Shown here: positions 24,405-32,946 of the stretch, in pieces
Position numbering within the stretch: the first letter of the stretch is position 1
How the letters are laid out: the number at the start of each line of letters is the position of its first letter
Assembly: GCA_049302575.1 (NCBI GenBank)
Contig: JBAQMG010000039.1
Span: forward strand, 1-40,383
Source: JBAQMG01 sp049302575
GTDB lineage: Bacteria > Bacillota > Desulfitobacteriia > Desulfitobacteriales > Desulfitobacteriaceae
Reading direction: 5' to 3'
Length of the DNA stretch: 40,383 nucleotides
Notes under the pieces: model-generated
Databases searched by the model: none
What the model saw: the letters and a program-made list of their open reading frames with translations, nothing else
What the model was told of the DNA's origin: nothing
Program-made: the position numbers and the translations under genes

Positions 24405-25670
24405 CTACGCTGATTCCTCTTTTTTACTTTTTTTGACCTTCTCAGCAGTTACTAATAAAGGTTCTTCTTTTTTCAAAACGACATCACGAGTTACAAGACA
24501 TTTCGTAACATCGGTACGAGAAGGCAAATCATACATAGCATTAAGCAAGATTTCTTCAACAATTGATCGCAGGCCACGAGCTCCAGTGTTACGTCGGATA
24601 GCCTCCTCAGAGATTGCCGTAAGTGCATCGTCCTTGAACTCCAGATTAATCCCGTCCAGTTCAAGAAGTTTTTGGTATTGTTTAATCAAAGCATTCTTGG
24701 GTTCAGTCAAAATACGGACTAAAGCATCTTCATCCAAAGCATCTAAAGTTACAATGACTGGTAATCTACCGACAAATTCCGGAATTAAACCGAATTTGAG
24801 AAGATCACCTGGCAGTATCTCTTTGAGAATCTGACCAACGTCAATATCACTTTTCTTTTGAATTTCTGCTCCAAAACCCATAACCTTTTTGCCTATCCGA
24901 TTCTGAATAATCTTTTCAATACCGTCAAAAGCCCCACCGACAATAAACAAGATATTCGTTGTATCAAGCTGAATGAATTCCTGATGAGGGTGTTTACGTC
25001 CCCCTTGAGGAGGAACACTAGCTACCGTACCTTCCAAAATCTTTAGTAAGGCCTGTTGAACACCCTCACCAGAAACATCTCTAGTTATTGAAGGATTCTC
25101 CGATTTACGAGCAATTTTGTCTATCTCATCAATATAAACTATACCCTTTTCCGCTTTTTCAACATCATAGTCTGCGGCTTGAATCAGTTTCAATAGGATA
25201 TTTTCTACGTCCTCACCGACATACCCCGCTTCCGTCAGTGAAGTCGCATCAGCAATGGCAAAAGGAACGTTGAGGACTTTAGCTAAAGTGGAGGCAAGCA
25301 ACGTTTTACCTGAGCCTGTTGGACCTAACATGATGATATTTGATTTCTGCAATTCAACATCATCCATTTTCATTCCCATGTTAATCCGTTTATAGTGATT
25401 ATAAACAGCTACAGCTAAGGACTTTTTTGCTTGTTCCTGACCGATCACATATTGATCTAAAATCGTTCGAATTTCCTTGGGTTTAGGAATATCGCCGATT
25501 TCTAGTCCCAAGTCATCACTAAGTTCTTCCTCAATAATTTCATTACACAACTCAATGCATTCGTCACAAATATAAACCCCCGGACCAGCTACAAGTTTTT
25601 TAACTTGCTCTTGAGTTTTCCCGCAGAACGAACATTTAAGTTGGTTTTTTTCGTCGTTATACTTTGCCAT
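24405..25670 (-). CDS. clpX: ATP-dependent Clp protease ATP-binding subunit ClpX
   Basis: A 421-residue AAA+ unfoldase that feeds substrates to ClpP. It has the N-terminal Cys4 zinc-binding domain (CSFCGKTQEQ and CDECIELC), Walker A GPTGSGKT, Walker B IVYIDEIDKIA, the pore motif region (GYVGEDVENI), the ClpP-binding IGF-like loop equivalent, and sensor segments with ALLKILEGTVASVPPQGGRK. Length is normal. It follows tig by 42 bp on the same strand. No clpP lies between tig and clpX, unlike many clostridia, so clpP must be elsewhere, as in Bacillus. Confidence 0.97.
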   Translation of the reverse strand: MAKYNDEKNQLKCSFCGKTQEQVKKLVAGPGVYICDECIELCNEIIEEELSDDLGLEIGDIPKPKEIRTILDQYVIGQEQAKKSLAVAVYNHYKRINMGMKMDDVELQKSNIIMLGPTGSGKTLLASTLAKVLNVPFAIADATSLTEAGYVGEDVENILLKLIQAADYDVEKAEKGIVYIDEIDKIARKSENPSITRDVSGEGVQQALLKILEGTVASVPPQGGRKHPHQEFIQLDTTNILFIVGGAFDGIEKIIQNRIGKKVMGFGAEIQKKSDIDVGQILKEILPGDLLKFGLIPEFVGRLPVIVTLDALDEDALVRILTEPKNALIKQYQKLLELDGINLEFKDDALTAISEEAIRRNTGARGLRSIVEEILLNAMYDLPSRTDVTKCLVTRDVVLKKEEPLLVTAEKVKKSKKEESA

Positions 25671-25712
25671 CCTCTCACCTCTCTACCTCAGAATTTCCCC
25701 CAGCACACTACC

Positions 25713-26996
25713 TTATGCATTCTGTTCAGTTAAATAAGTCATAATTTTTTGAGAAATCAGACTTTGTTTAAAGCCCTCTAAATCCCCGCGCGCCACAAGG
25801 TTTTTTCTCAAGATTTCAACTTTTTGACCATAGACTTGAGCCATTTTTTCCAATTCTTCATTAACTTCTTCTTCGGAAGCCGAAATTCCTTCTACTTTAG
25901 CAATCGCATCCAAAACAAGTTCGGTTTTCACCCCTTCAGCAGCTTGGGGGCGAAAACGTTCTCTCATATCCTGTTCATTTGAATTAGTATACATATAATA
26001 CTGTTCTAACGATAAGCCTTGGTAAGATAGATTTCGGACTAAATCTTCTGCCAAAACATCTACACGAGATTCAATCATTACTATGGGGATTTCTACACTG
26101 GCGTTATCAACAGCCTTAGCAATTATGGCATTCCGGTAATTAGTCTCTGCACGTTCCTCCACGGCTTTAATTAATTTACTCCGGATATCTGTCTTCAATT
26201 CTTCTAACGTTTCAAACTCACTGATATCTTTGGCAAATTCATCGTCCAAAGCGGCTAACTCTTTACGTTGAATCTTATTAACTTTTACCTTAAATAATGC
26301 ATCCTTACCAGCAAGGTCTTCACTATGATATTCAGTTGGGAACTGCACATTGACATCGGCTTCCTGTCCAACTTCAATTCCGATCAATTGTTCTTCAAAG
26401 CCAGGGATAAAACTTCCAGATCCGATGACTAAATCGTGATTCTCACCTTTACCACCAGCAAAGGCAACCCCGTCAACAAAACCTTCATAATCAAGCGTTG
26501 CGGTATCCCCTTGGGCTACCGTCCCTTCCTCTAAGTTAATTAAACGTGCATGCTGCTCTTGCTTACGCTTAAGATCTTCATCGACTTGAGCATCCTCAAC
26601 AACTGTAGCTTCCTTCTCCACCTCAAGGCCTTTGTATTCACCCAATGCAACCTCAGGCTTAACCGTCACTTTTGCCTTAAAGATCAGGTCTTTTCCTACT
26701 TCAAGTTGAACCATATCAACCTCTGCCCGATCGACAGGAACTATACCGCTTTCTATAACCGCTTGAGAATAGGACGATCCTAACAAATGATCAACAGCCT
26801 CATTTAAGAGAGCTTCAATTCCCACATGCAGTTCAACCATCTTCCGCGGAGCTTTTCCCTTCCGAAATCCTGGAATATTGACCTTGCTCCCCATTGTTTT
26901 CGCTGCTTGATTAACCGCAGAAGATAATTTATCCGATTCAACAGTTACTTCGAGCTGAACAACGTTCTTTTCTATTTTTTCCACAATCACCGACAT
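25713..26996 (-). CDS. tig: Trigger factor, ribosome-associated chaperone
   Basis: 427 residues. The N-terminal ribosome-binding domain contains the signature GFRKGKAPRKM (about residue 42). The middle FKBP-like peptidyl-prolyl isomerase domain is visible as GDTATLDYEGFVDGVAFAGG, and the helical C-terminal chaperone domain follows. Length is normal. AAGGGGGAG lies a few bases before the ATG. First gene of the tig-clpX transcript, driven by the candidate promoter at 27196-27224. Confidence 0.96.
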   Translation of the reverse strand: MSVIVEKIEKNVVQLEVTVESDKLSSAVNQAAKTMGSKVNIPGFRKGKAPRKMVELHVGIEALLNEAVDHLLGSSYSQAVIESGIVPVDRAEVDMVQLEVGKDLIFKAKVTVKPEVALGEYKGLEVEKEATVVEDAQVDEDLKRKQEQHARLINLEEGTVAQGDTATLDYEGFVDGVAFAGGKGENHDLVIGSGSFIPGFEEQLIGIEVGQEADVNVQFPTEYHSEDLAGKDALFKVKVNKIQRKELAALDDEFAKDISEFETLEELKTDIRSKLIKAVEERAETNYRNAIIAKAVDNASVEIPIVMIESRVDVLAEDLVRNLSYQGLSLEQYYMYTNSNEQDMRERFRPQAAEGVKTELVLDAIAKVEGISASEEEVNEELEKMAQVYGQKVEILRKNLVARGDLEGFKQSLISQKIMTYLTEQNA

Positions 26997-27134
26997 ACAT
27001 ACTCCCCCTTAAAACTTCACTTTATATTGTGAAAGGCCGCAAGCAGATTCTCATTTAGTCTTGCCGATTTATCAAGACCGCAAACCACCGCAATACCCAA
27101 CGCACTTAAAAAATGCATAATTATGAATTAAATA

Positions 27135-27155
27135 ATGCTCAATGATCAATGCTCA
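27135..27155. repeat. Short heptamer repeat upstream of tig
   Basis: AATGCTC, AATGATC, AATGCTC in tandem, within the tig leader, next to AT-rich sequence resembling the GCATAAT family seen at 24252. Confidence 0.6.
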
Positions 27156-27195
27156 AATTCATAATACTATGAAAAGAGAGCAATTAATCTGATCT

Positions 27196-27224
27196 ATTTT
27201 ACCAGAATTAGCTCGTTAAATCAA
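27196..27224 (-). promoter_or_regulatory. Candidate sigma-A promoter of tig-clpX
   Basis: Minus strand TTGATT (27219-27224) and TAAAAT (27196-27201), 17 bp apart; gives a leader of about 190 nt that contains the heptamer repeat. Confidence 0.5.
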
Positions 27225-27232
27225 GCATTCTG

Positions 27233-28513
27233 TTAGTTATTGCAGTTGTTCTCTGATAGTCTATCCCTATTCAACCAGCGACTAAGGAGTTCCTCCCTAC
27301 TGATCCAAACTATTTTGGGCTGCCCTTGTAAGATTTTATAACTTGCTGACTTTCCAACCGGATGATAAATCCACAAATTCAACTTTTGAAGAACACCAAC
27401 CCCACGATTAACCCAAGTTGAGGAAACCTCCTGAATATGAAAACCTAAACCCTTTACCCCACGATTTAATAAAGAAACTCCCATAAAAACTTGTATTCCC
27501 ATATAGTCAGAATTATCGTTTATATACGCGGCTAAATCAGGCAAAGACTCCCGAGTTTGTCTAAGAACTTTAATTCCAATGGTCTGGGTATCTGTACCCT
27601 TTCCACTCAAACGCAAACTATCCAAATGTAGTTCTACAACTCTATCTCCTTTTTTAGCAAGTATTCGTCCGTCTGCACTATATAATTTTGGTCCCTTGTA
27701 ATCAATCTTAGACAAACGGAATAAGTTTTTAGAATCTATTCTCTCAATATGATAAAAATGGGCAAAAGCATTTTCCCACTCTTGCCATAGACTAAAAACC
27801 ATTCTCTTCCAGATGTTCCAGTCAGGTAATTGGAGTGGAACTACGGGAAGTTTTTTTTCCATAACCAGCCGTTGACATATAATTTCTAAGGCCTGCAGGG
27901 TATGTTCAGTAGCCCCTGTTTCGCCTCCACTATCGTGTAAAACTATGATTCCGCCTGCCCTCGCCTTCTTAATAATTCTTTGGGAGATTTGTTCAGGTTT
28001 ACGTTTGACCTGCCAATCATGTCCTTCGATATTCCAAAGAACAATCCGTTTGTGATGTCTTTTCATCCACCACCAAGTTACTAAATTAAAAGTCCCCCAC
28101 GGAGGACGCACCAACTCAATTTGCTGACCCGTATATTTTTCAAGAGTAGCCGCCCCTTCCTCCCACTCACGCCAAGTTGCCCAAGGTGATAACAGCCAAG
28201 CATACCGATGCTTCTGAGAATGCAGACCAATCTGATGCCCTTGGGCAAGAATCTCTTTGCTTAACTCAGGGCACTCTGCAACCTTTGCCCCAACTAAAAA
28301 AAAAGTAGCTCTGACTTTATTACGAGCTAAAACGTCCAAAACCTTCGGAGTTAACACTGGGTCTGGGCCATCATCAAACGTCAAAGCAACGCCTGAGGTA
28401 TATTGCCTTTTCCAACAGCTAATTCCAAGACGGTGCAAAAACAAATCAGGAATGACCGTATAGACAAGCACTCCGCAAATAAATAAAACAAATATATAAA
28501 ATACCCAAGCCAT
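27233..28513 (-). CDS. Polysaccharide deacetylase (NodB domain) with C-terminal YkoP-like domain
   Basis: 426 residues. An N-terminal signal anchor (FYIFVLFICGVLVYTVI) places it in the envelope. The NodB domain spans about residues 40-225 with the metal and catalytic motifs: TFDDGPDP (Asp47, Asp48), HSQKH, RPPWG, DW in NIEGHDW, and LHDS. It would remove acetyl groups from peptidoglycan or another N-acetylated glycan. The remaining 200 residues (from HFYHIERIDSKNLFRLSKI) look like the YkoP domain that is a separate protein in Bacillus subtilis, so this is a fusion. The glycosyltransferase upstream lies 200 bp away on the same strand; a shared envelope role is possible. Confidence 0.82.
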   Translation of the reverse strand: MAWVFYIFVLFICGVLVYTVIPDLFLHRLGISCWKRQYTSGVALTFDDGPDPVLTPKVLDVLARNKVRATFFLVGAKVAECPELSKEILAQGHQIGLHSQKHRYAWLLSPWATWREWEEGAATLEKYTGQQIELVRPPWGTFNLVTWWWMKRHHKRIVLWNIEGHDWQVKRKPEQISQRIIKKARAGGIIVLHDSGGETGATEHTLQALEIICQRLVMEKKLPVVPLQLPDWNIWKRMVFSLWQEWENAFAHFYHIERIDSKNLFRLSKIDYKGPKLYSADGRILAKKGDRVVELHLDSLRLSGKGTDTQTIGIKVLRQTRESLPDLAAYINDNSDYMGIQVFMGVSLLNRGVKGLGFHIQEVSSTWVNRGVGVLQKLNLWIYHPVGKSASYKILQGQPKIVWISREELLSRWLNRDRLSENNCNN

Positions 28514-28714
28514 AATTTTCTCCTTAACCTTTTTCCTAGAGCATTTTTCTCTATTCTTAGTGATTTCACAAAAAAGTCGGCTAATTACAGAATAAGCACA
28601 ATCTAAATTCTCCGTACCAAGCCCGTAAAATCACCGGTGGAATTCCCGTCCCCGAGTGCAGACGATGGTACAGAATGTGCAAAATGTCGAACATGCAAGA
28701 GTGATTTACTTACC

Positions 28715-29869
28715 TCACCCTATCTTTTGCGCCATTTTTCGATTCTTAACAAGCTTCAACATATAATTCACCGCTCGTTCAGCAGAATGCCCAGCAACCG
28801 CTTTCTCTGCTGCTAATCGCATATTTTTTAACTCTTGGGGCTGACTAATTAAGGTTTGTAAAATTCTTTCCAACTCCTCGCCAGTATCGGCAACTAACCC
28901 TGCCCCAATTTTCTCTACAAAAATAGCATTTGCTTCTTCCTGGCCAGGAATAGGCCGAAAAATCACCATAGGTAACCGCTTAGTTAAAGCTTCAGAAACA
29001 GTAAGGCCACCTGCCTTGGTAATAATTAAATCTGCCGCAGTCATTAGCTCCTCCACATTTCTAACATAGCCTAAGCGCAGGATAGGATTACGCGCCTCCG
29101 AAATAATAGTATCCAAGGACTTGAATAATTTCTCATCCTGACCACAGACAATAATTGCCTGAACTGGAGCCTCAGATTCAGCAATAATTTTACTAACCCA
29201 TTTAGCCCCACCGAGAACTCCATACGCTCCACCCATAACCAACAAGGTTAGGCGCTCTATATCCAAACCTAATTTTTGATATATAATCTGTCGATCCATT
29301 GAAACTTCGAATTTCGGACTAACTGGAATCCCCGTAACTTTAATTCGTCTCTTTTCAATACCCCTAGACACTAATCCATCGCAAACCTCTTGACAGCCAA
29401 CAATGTATAGATCTACACCAGGATGTATCCATTGACTATGAATTGCATAATCAGTCACAACAGTAATCAAGGGAATATCTAAAGCATGCTTTAAGCGTAA
29501 TTGTGCCAGAATCCCGGCAACTGTTGGATAAGTACATATTATTAAATCAGGTTGTAAAGAATGGATGTACTCTAAGAACCCGCGCCTTCCCAAGCCGTTA
29601 AGAAAACGTTGAAAGACTGAATGAGGTGAGATCTTGGAGGTTCGATAATAGAATTTACCCCAGAGTTTAGGGGTGTGTTTGATAAGTTCGATATAAGTAC
29701 TCTTAATAACTGAATTGATAGTTTTATTCAGGAATTCGCCAAAATCCAAGTGCATTATTTCAGCACTTGGCTCCTTGGCACGGATTGCTTCAAGAATTGC
29801 TTCGGCCGCACGTACATGACCTGCTCCAAACGCTGCCGAAAAGATAAGTACACGTAATTTTATCACCAA
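28715..29869 (-). CDS. Glycosyltransferase, MGDG synthase / UgtP-like (GT28)
   Basis: 384 residues. The N-terminus (VLIFSAAFGAGHVRAAEAI) and the MGDG-synthase N-terminal domain (TYIELIKHTPKLWGKFYY), followed by ADLIITKAGGLTVSEAL and FRPIPGQEEANAIF in the nucleotide-sugar domain, match diacylglycerol glucosyl- or galactosyltransferases. These make membrane glycolipids that anchor lipoteichoic acid. It is a peripheral membrane enzyme with no transmembrane helix. Start is a TTG at 29869 or GTG at 29866; the GTG has better spacing to GGGGGG. Acceptor lipid and processivity cannot be predicted from this alone. Confidence 0.85.
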   Translation of the reverse strand: MVIKLRVLIFSAAFGAGHVRAAEAILEAIRAKEPSAEIMHLDFGEFLNKTINSVIKSTYIELIKHTPKLWGKFYYRTSKISPHSVFQRFLNGLGRRGFLEYIHSLQPDLIICTYPTVAGILAQLRLKHALDIPLITVVTDYAIHSQWIHPGVDLYIVGCQEVCDGLVSRGIEKRRIKVTGIPVSPKFEVSMDRQIIYQKLGLDIERLTLLVMGGAYGVLGGAKWVSKIIAESEAPVQAIIVCGQDEKLFKSLDTIISEARNPILRLGYVRNVEELMTAADLIITKAGGLTVSEALTKRLPMVIFRPIPGQEEANAIFVEKIGAGLVADTGEELERILQTLISQPQELKNMRLAAEKAVAGHSAERAVNYMLKLVKNRKMAQKIG

Positions 29870-30006
29870 GCACCCCCCTTATACTCATTATTATTCTCTA
29901 GCGAAATTGGCTTTTCCATACATTCAGATCAAATTTTTCTTTTTTATAGTCAGGTTTCGATTATCTTATATATTAAGGACTTTTAGCCAAATCCCTTTAT
30001 TATTTA

Positions 30007-30951
30007 TTACATTACCAGCGCCATTATAGCTTTATGAGCGTGTAGCCTATTCTCAGCCTCATCAAAGACTACCGACTGCGGCCCTTCAAAAACTTCCTCG
30101 GTTATTTCTTCACCACGATGAGCTGGTAGACAATGCAAAACAATGGCGTCTTGCGCTGCAAGCTTTAAAACCTCCGAATTAATTTGATAACCCTTAAAAG
30201 CTTTACTACGAATTGCGGCCTCCTCCTCCTGACCCATACTTGCCCAAACATCAGTATAGAGAACATCCGCATCAAGGACAGCCTCAAGTGGATTATCGAC
30301 CACTTCAACCTGCCCACCATATTTTTGGGCGTCAGCTCTAGCCAAAGCAACTATTTCCGGATCCGGTCTATACCCGTCTGGGGAAGCGATGACAACGTGA
30401 AGGCCCATTTTTGCACCACCGATCAGTAAGGAGTGTGCCATATTGTTCCCGTCTCCTACATAGGTCATTTTTAAGCCCGCTAATCTCCCTTTATGTTCTT
30501 GAATAGTGAGTAAATCTGCTAATACTTGAGTAGGGTGTAGTAGATCAGTTAGACCGTTAATAACGGGTATTGTGGCATGCTCTGCTAAATCTAAAACCTC
30601 TTGATGGCTGAAGGTTCGTATCATAATTCCGTCCGCCATACGCGAAAGTACTCTAGCAGTATCCGCTATGGGTTCCCCTCTCCCCAACTGTATATCGCGA
30701 CTACTCAAAAACAGAGCCTGTCCACCTAGTTGATATATTCCGACCTCAAAAGCCACCCGAGTACGTGTTGAAGACTTTGTAAAAATCATAGCTAAAGATT
30801 TACCCTGCAGAATGGGATGGGGAATACCAGCCTTACGCTCAGCTTTCAGTTTCCTAGCCACTTCCAGCATATACCTGATTTGCTCTGGGGTAAAATCTCG
30901 CAGACATATATAATCTCGCCCTATGAACTGTTCTTTATCAATCTTGAACAT
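30007..30951 (-). CDS. argF: Ornithine carbamoyltransferase
   Basis: A 314-residue cytoplasmic enzyme that makes citrulline from ornithine and carbamoyl phosphate. Carbamoyl-phosphate site STRTR near residue 58, HPTQVLADLLT near 140, the ornithine-side segment TDVWASMGQE and HCLPAHRGEE near 270 are all present, matching classical anabolic OTCase rather than the YgeW-type relatives. No other arginine gene is nearby. It lies 60 bp downstream of the split xdhC pair on the same strand and could be cotranscribed with it, which has no obvious pathway logic. Confidence 0.93.
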   Translation of the reverse strand: MFKIDKEQFIGRDYICLRDFTPEQIRYMLEVARKLKAERKAGIPHPILQGKSLAMIFTKSSTRTRVAFEVGIYQLGGQALFLSSRDIQLGRGEPIADTARVLSRMADGIMIRTFSHQEVLDLAEHATIPVINGLTDLLHPTQVLADLLTIQEHKGRLAGLKMTYVGDGNNMAHSLLIGGAKMGLHVVIASPDGYRPDPEIVALARADAQKYGGQVEVVDNPLEAVLDADVLYTDVWASMGQEEEAAIRSKAFKGYQINSEVLKLAAQDAIVLHCLPAHRGEEITEEVFEGPQSVVFDEAENRLHAHKAIMALVM

Positions 30952-31011
30952 GTTCCAACCATCCTTTTGCTTTTTTGTCTATACTATATATGGCGCAGTT
31001 TTAACTTTTAA

Positions 31012-31344
31012 CTAAAGAACAGGTACAGCCTTACCTTTAAACGGTTCAATAAAAACCTCCATTTCGCCACCACACACCATTCCGTCTTCCTCTACTATAT
31101 CATGCGTTAAATTTACATCCATCAGGGTCACTTTCCCAGTTTCAATCACGCGGAAGGCCTGCCTCCTTACTTCCGCTTCTCCACATCCTCCACCAATCGT
31201 TCCCGCCGTACGACCATCACGATAAAATAAAACTTGAGCACCAGCCTTGCGTGGCGTAGATCCCTTAGTAGAAATTATCGTAGCAACAGCTACTTCTTCC
31301 GCTTGATTTAATTGAAGAATAGCTCGAAGCACTTTATCATCCAC
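31012..31344 (-). CDS. XdhC/CoxI-family protein, N-terminal domain only
   Basis: 110 residues: AVATIISTKGSTPRKAGAQVLFYRDG, then TIGGGCGEAEVRRQAF and DGMVCGGEMEVFIEP, which are the hallmarks of the XdhC/CoxI N-terminal domain (PF02625). XdhC proteins bind molybdenum cofactor and help insert its sulfurated form into xanthine dehydrogenase-type enzymes. The Rossmann half is encoded by the preceding gene, which this one overlaps by 8 bp. A separate short XdhC-N protein paired with a longer one is seen in several Firmicutes. No xanthine dehydrogenase is in the window. Confidence 0.85.
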   Translation of the reverse strand: MDDKVLRAILQLNQAEEVAVATIISTKGSTPRKAGAQVLFYRDGRTAGTIGGGCGEAEVRRQAFRVIETGKVTLMDVNLTHDIVEEDGMVCGGEMEVFIEPFKGKAVPVL

Positions 31345-32116
31345 AGTTGTTCCCTCCGTTTAGAGTTTTTAAACCCTTACTATAACCTAGGCGATTAAGC
31401 ATAATAATCTCTGCCATAATGCTTACTGCAATTTCTTCGGGAGTTTGGGCTCCAATATCCAGACCAATCGGAGTGTAAATATTTTGCAACTGTACCTCTG
31501 TAAAACCATCAGCACTAATCTCGCGAAACAAAGCCGCCACTTTACGCCGACTGCCAATCATCCCCACAAAAGCTGCTTTGGGTTGAACTAAGATCTCTTC
31601 TAAACAAATTTTATCATGCCGATGTCCACGAGTCACAATAACCACATAAGTACTCTTATCAAACTTTAATTGACGAATTGCCTTCCGAAAATCTTCACAA
31701 AGCACTTGATCCGCTTGCCAAAAACGACTTTTATTAGCAAAGGACAACCGATCATCAACTACACTCACCTTATAATCAAGCATTTTACCCAGATTAACTA
31801 AGGGCAGAGCAATATGCCCACCACCCAGAACAATTAAATGGGGTTTGGGATTAATGGGATCCAAAAATACTCTTAAGTTAATCTCTTGCCACAAGCACTC
31901 GACAACCTTAGATTGTTTAGTTTGCAAAACCTCCTGCAAATCCGCTGGATTTAATATTTGCAGATCAATATCTCCCCAACAAAGCTCGCCTTGACTATCA
32001 AGTAAAAATTTTGTTCCTGTAGGACGGTATGCGGAATGACCAACAATGATAGTTCCAATCACTCCTCTTTCATTAGACGTAAGCAACGAATCAAGTGCAA
32101 GATAAAATTCGTTCAT
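31337..32116 (-). CDS. XdhC-family protein with Rossmann domain
   Basis: 259 residues. The C-terminal two thirds form the XdhC Rossmann domain (PF13478): HLIVLGGGHIALPLVNLGK, VVDDRLSFANKSRF, VIVTRGHRHDKICLEEIL and GMIGSRRKVAALF, ending with the conserved PIGLDIGAQTPEEIAVSIMAEII. The first 90 residues are a divergent XdhC-N-like domain that lacks the TIGGGCGE motif supplied by the small downstream gene. Together they probably form one cofactor-maturation factor for a molybdenum hydroxylase encoded elsewhere. The formate dehydrogenase and AOR of this window are different enzyme families and are not known XdhC clients. Confidence 0.85.
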   Translation of the reverse strand: MNEFYLALDSLLTSNERGVIGTIIVGHSAYRPTGTKFLLDSQGELCWGDIDLQILNPADLQEVLQTKQSKVVECLWQEINLRVFLDPINPKPHLIVLGGGHIALPLVNLGKMLDYKVSVVDDRLSFANKSRFWQADQVLCEDFRKAIRQLKFDKSTYVVIVTRGHRHDKICLEEILVQPKAAFVGMIGSRRKVAALFREISADGFTEVQLQNIYTPIGLDIGAQTPEEIAVSIMAEIIMLNRLGYSKGLKTLNGGNNCG

Positions 32117-32298
32117 TATTGATCTACCCTTCTCATCACTCAGAATGATATAAAAGCAATAAACTAACTTCTTTCTACTTTAGCAAAATATTTCAGGTTA
32201 TACAACTATAAGAAAATCTTTAGTAAATCTTAACATATTAATTCCCCCTTTTTGAGCTGCTTGGCTTAAAATAAAACTACTAGGAAGGTGAAGTTTAT

Positions 32299-32889
32299 AT
32301 GGCTAATCAAAAAAACAAATTGGAACTATCGTGTAATAGTTTCCCAAATAGAATGCGTTTCTTGTTGAAATTCTTTAAAATGCCTAATCAAATTGGTAGC
32401 GTGACCCCTAGTTCGCAATTTTTGACAAAATCAATGATGAAGTCAATTAATTGGGACAAAGTTGAATCCATTGCAGAACTAGGAGCTGGGAACGGAGTTT
32501 TCACTCAGTCAATTTATAAACTAAAACGTCCCAGCTGCCGAGTAGTCATATTTGAGAAAGATGATGAGATGCGTAACCGCCTGGCAAACATTTACTCTGA
32601 GTTTGATTACAGTGATGACGCCCAAGATCTGCTCAATGTACTTAAAGAATTAGATATCCATGAAGTAGATTGTATTGTTTCTGGATTACCCTTTACCTTG
32701 TTTCCTCAGCAAACAAGAGACGTCATTCTTAGTGAAGTGATTAAGTCCTTAAAGCCAAATGGGCTTTTCATTGCCTTCCAATATTCCTTACATATGCAGA
32801 AACAATTGAAGAAAAACTTTTCTTCTGTGGATATCAAGTTCATGCCTTTAAACATGCCGCCTGCTTTTGTATACATTTGCAGAAGATAA
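32299..32889 (+). CDS. PmtA-like phospholipid N-methyltransferase / SAM methyltransferase
   Basis: 196 residues from an ATG 8 nt after AGGAAGGTG. After a short basic segment (MRFLLKFFKMPNQIGSVTPSS) comes the SAM-binding motif I AELGAGNGVFTQSI, motif II VVIFEKDDEMRNRL and the catalytic-region motif VSGLPFTLFP. This order, with IGSVTPSS before motif I and SGLPF, is typical of bacterial phospholipid N-methyltransferases related to rRNA dimethylases. A membrane-peripheral lipid methyltransferase is likely; a KsgA-like RNA target is less likely given the small size. It starts a short plus-strand unit with ppx, 57 bp downstream. Confidence 0.7.
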   Translation: MANQKNKLELSCNSFPNRMRFLLKFFKMPNQIGSVTPSSQFLTKSMMKSINWDKVESIAELGAGNGVFTQSIYKLKRPSCRVVIFEKDDEMRNRLANIYSEFDYSDDAQDLLNVLKELDIHEVDCIVSGLPFTLFPQQTRDVILSEVIKSLKPNGLFIAFQYSLHMQKQLKKNFSSVDIKFMPLNMPPAFVYICRR

Positions 32890-32946
32890 TATTAAGAGCT
32901 TCAATTGCTAGCGACGATTAAAGACAATACAGTCAAAGGAGACATC

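Noticed and set aside
25671..25712. Missing clpP between tig and clpX as a deletion
   Set aside because: Bacillus-type genomes also keep clpP elsewhere; the 42-bp spacer shows no remnant.
30007..32116. argF plus xdhC as a purine or allantoin catabolic cluster with a YgeW-like carbamoyltransferase
   Set aside because: The carbamoyltransferase has the full classical OTCase motifs and no purine-catabolism genes are present.
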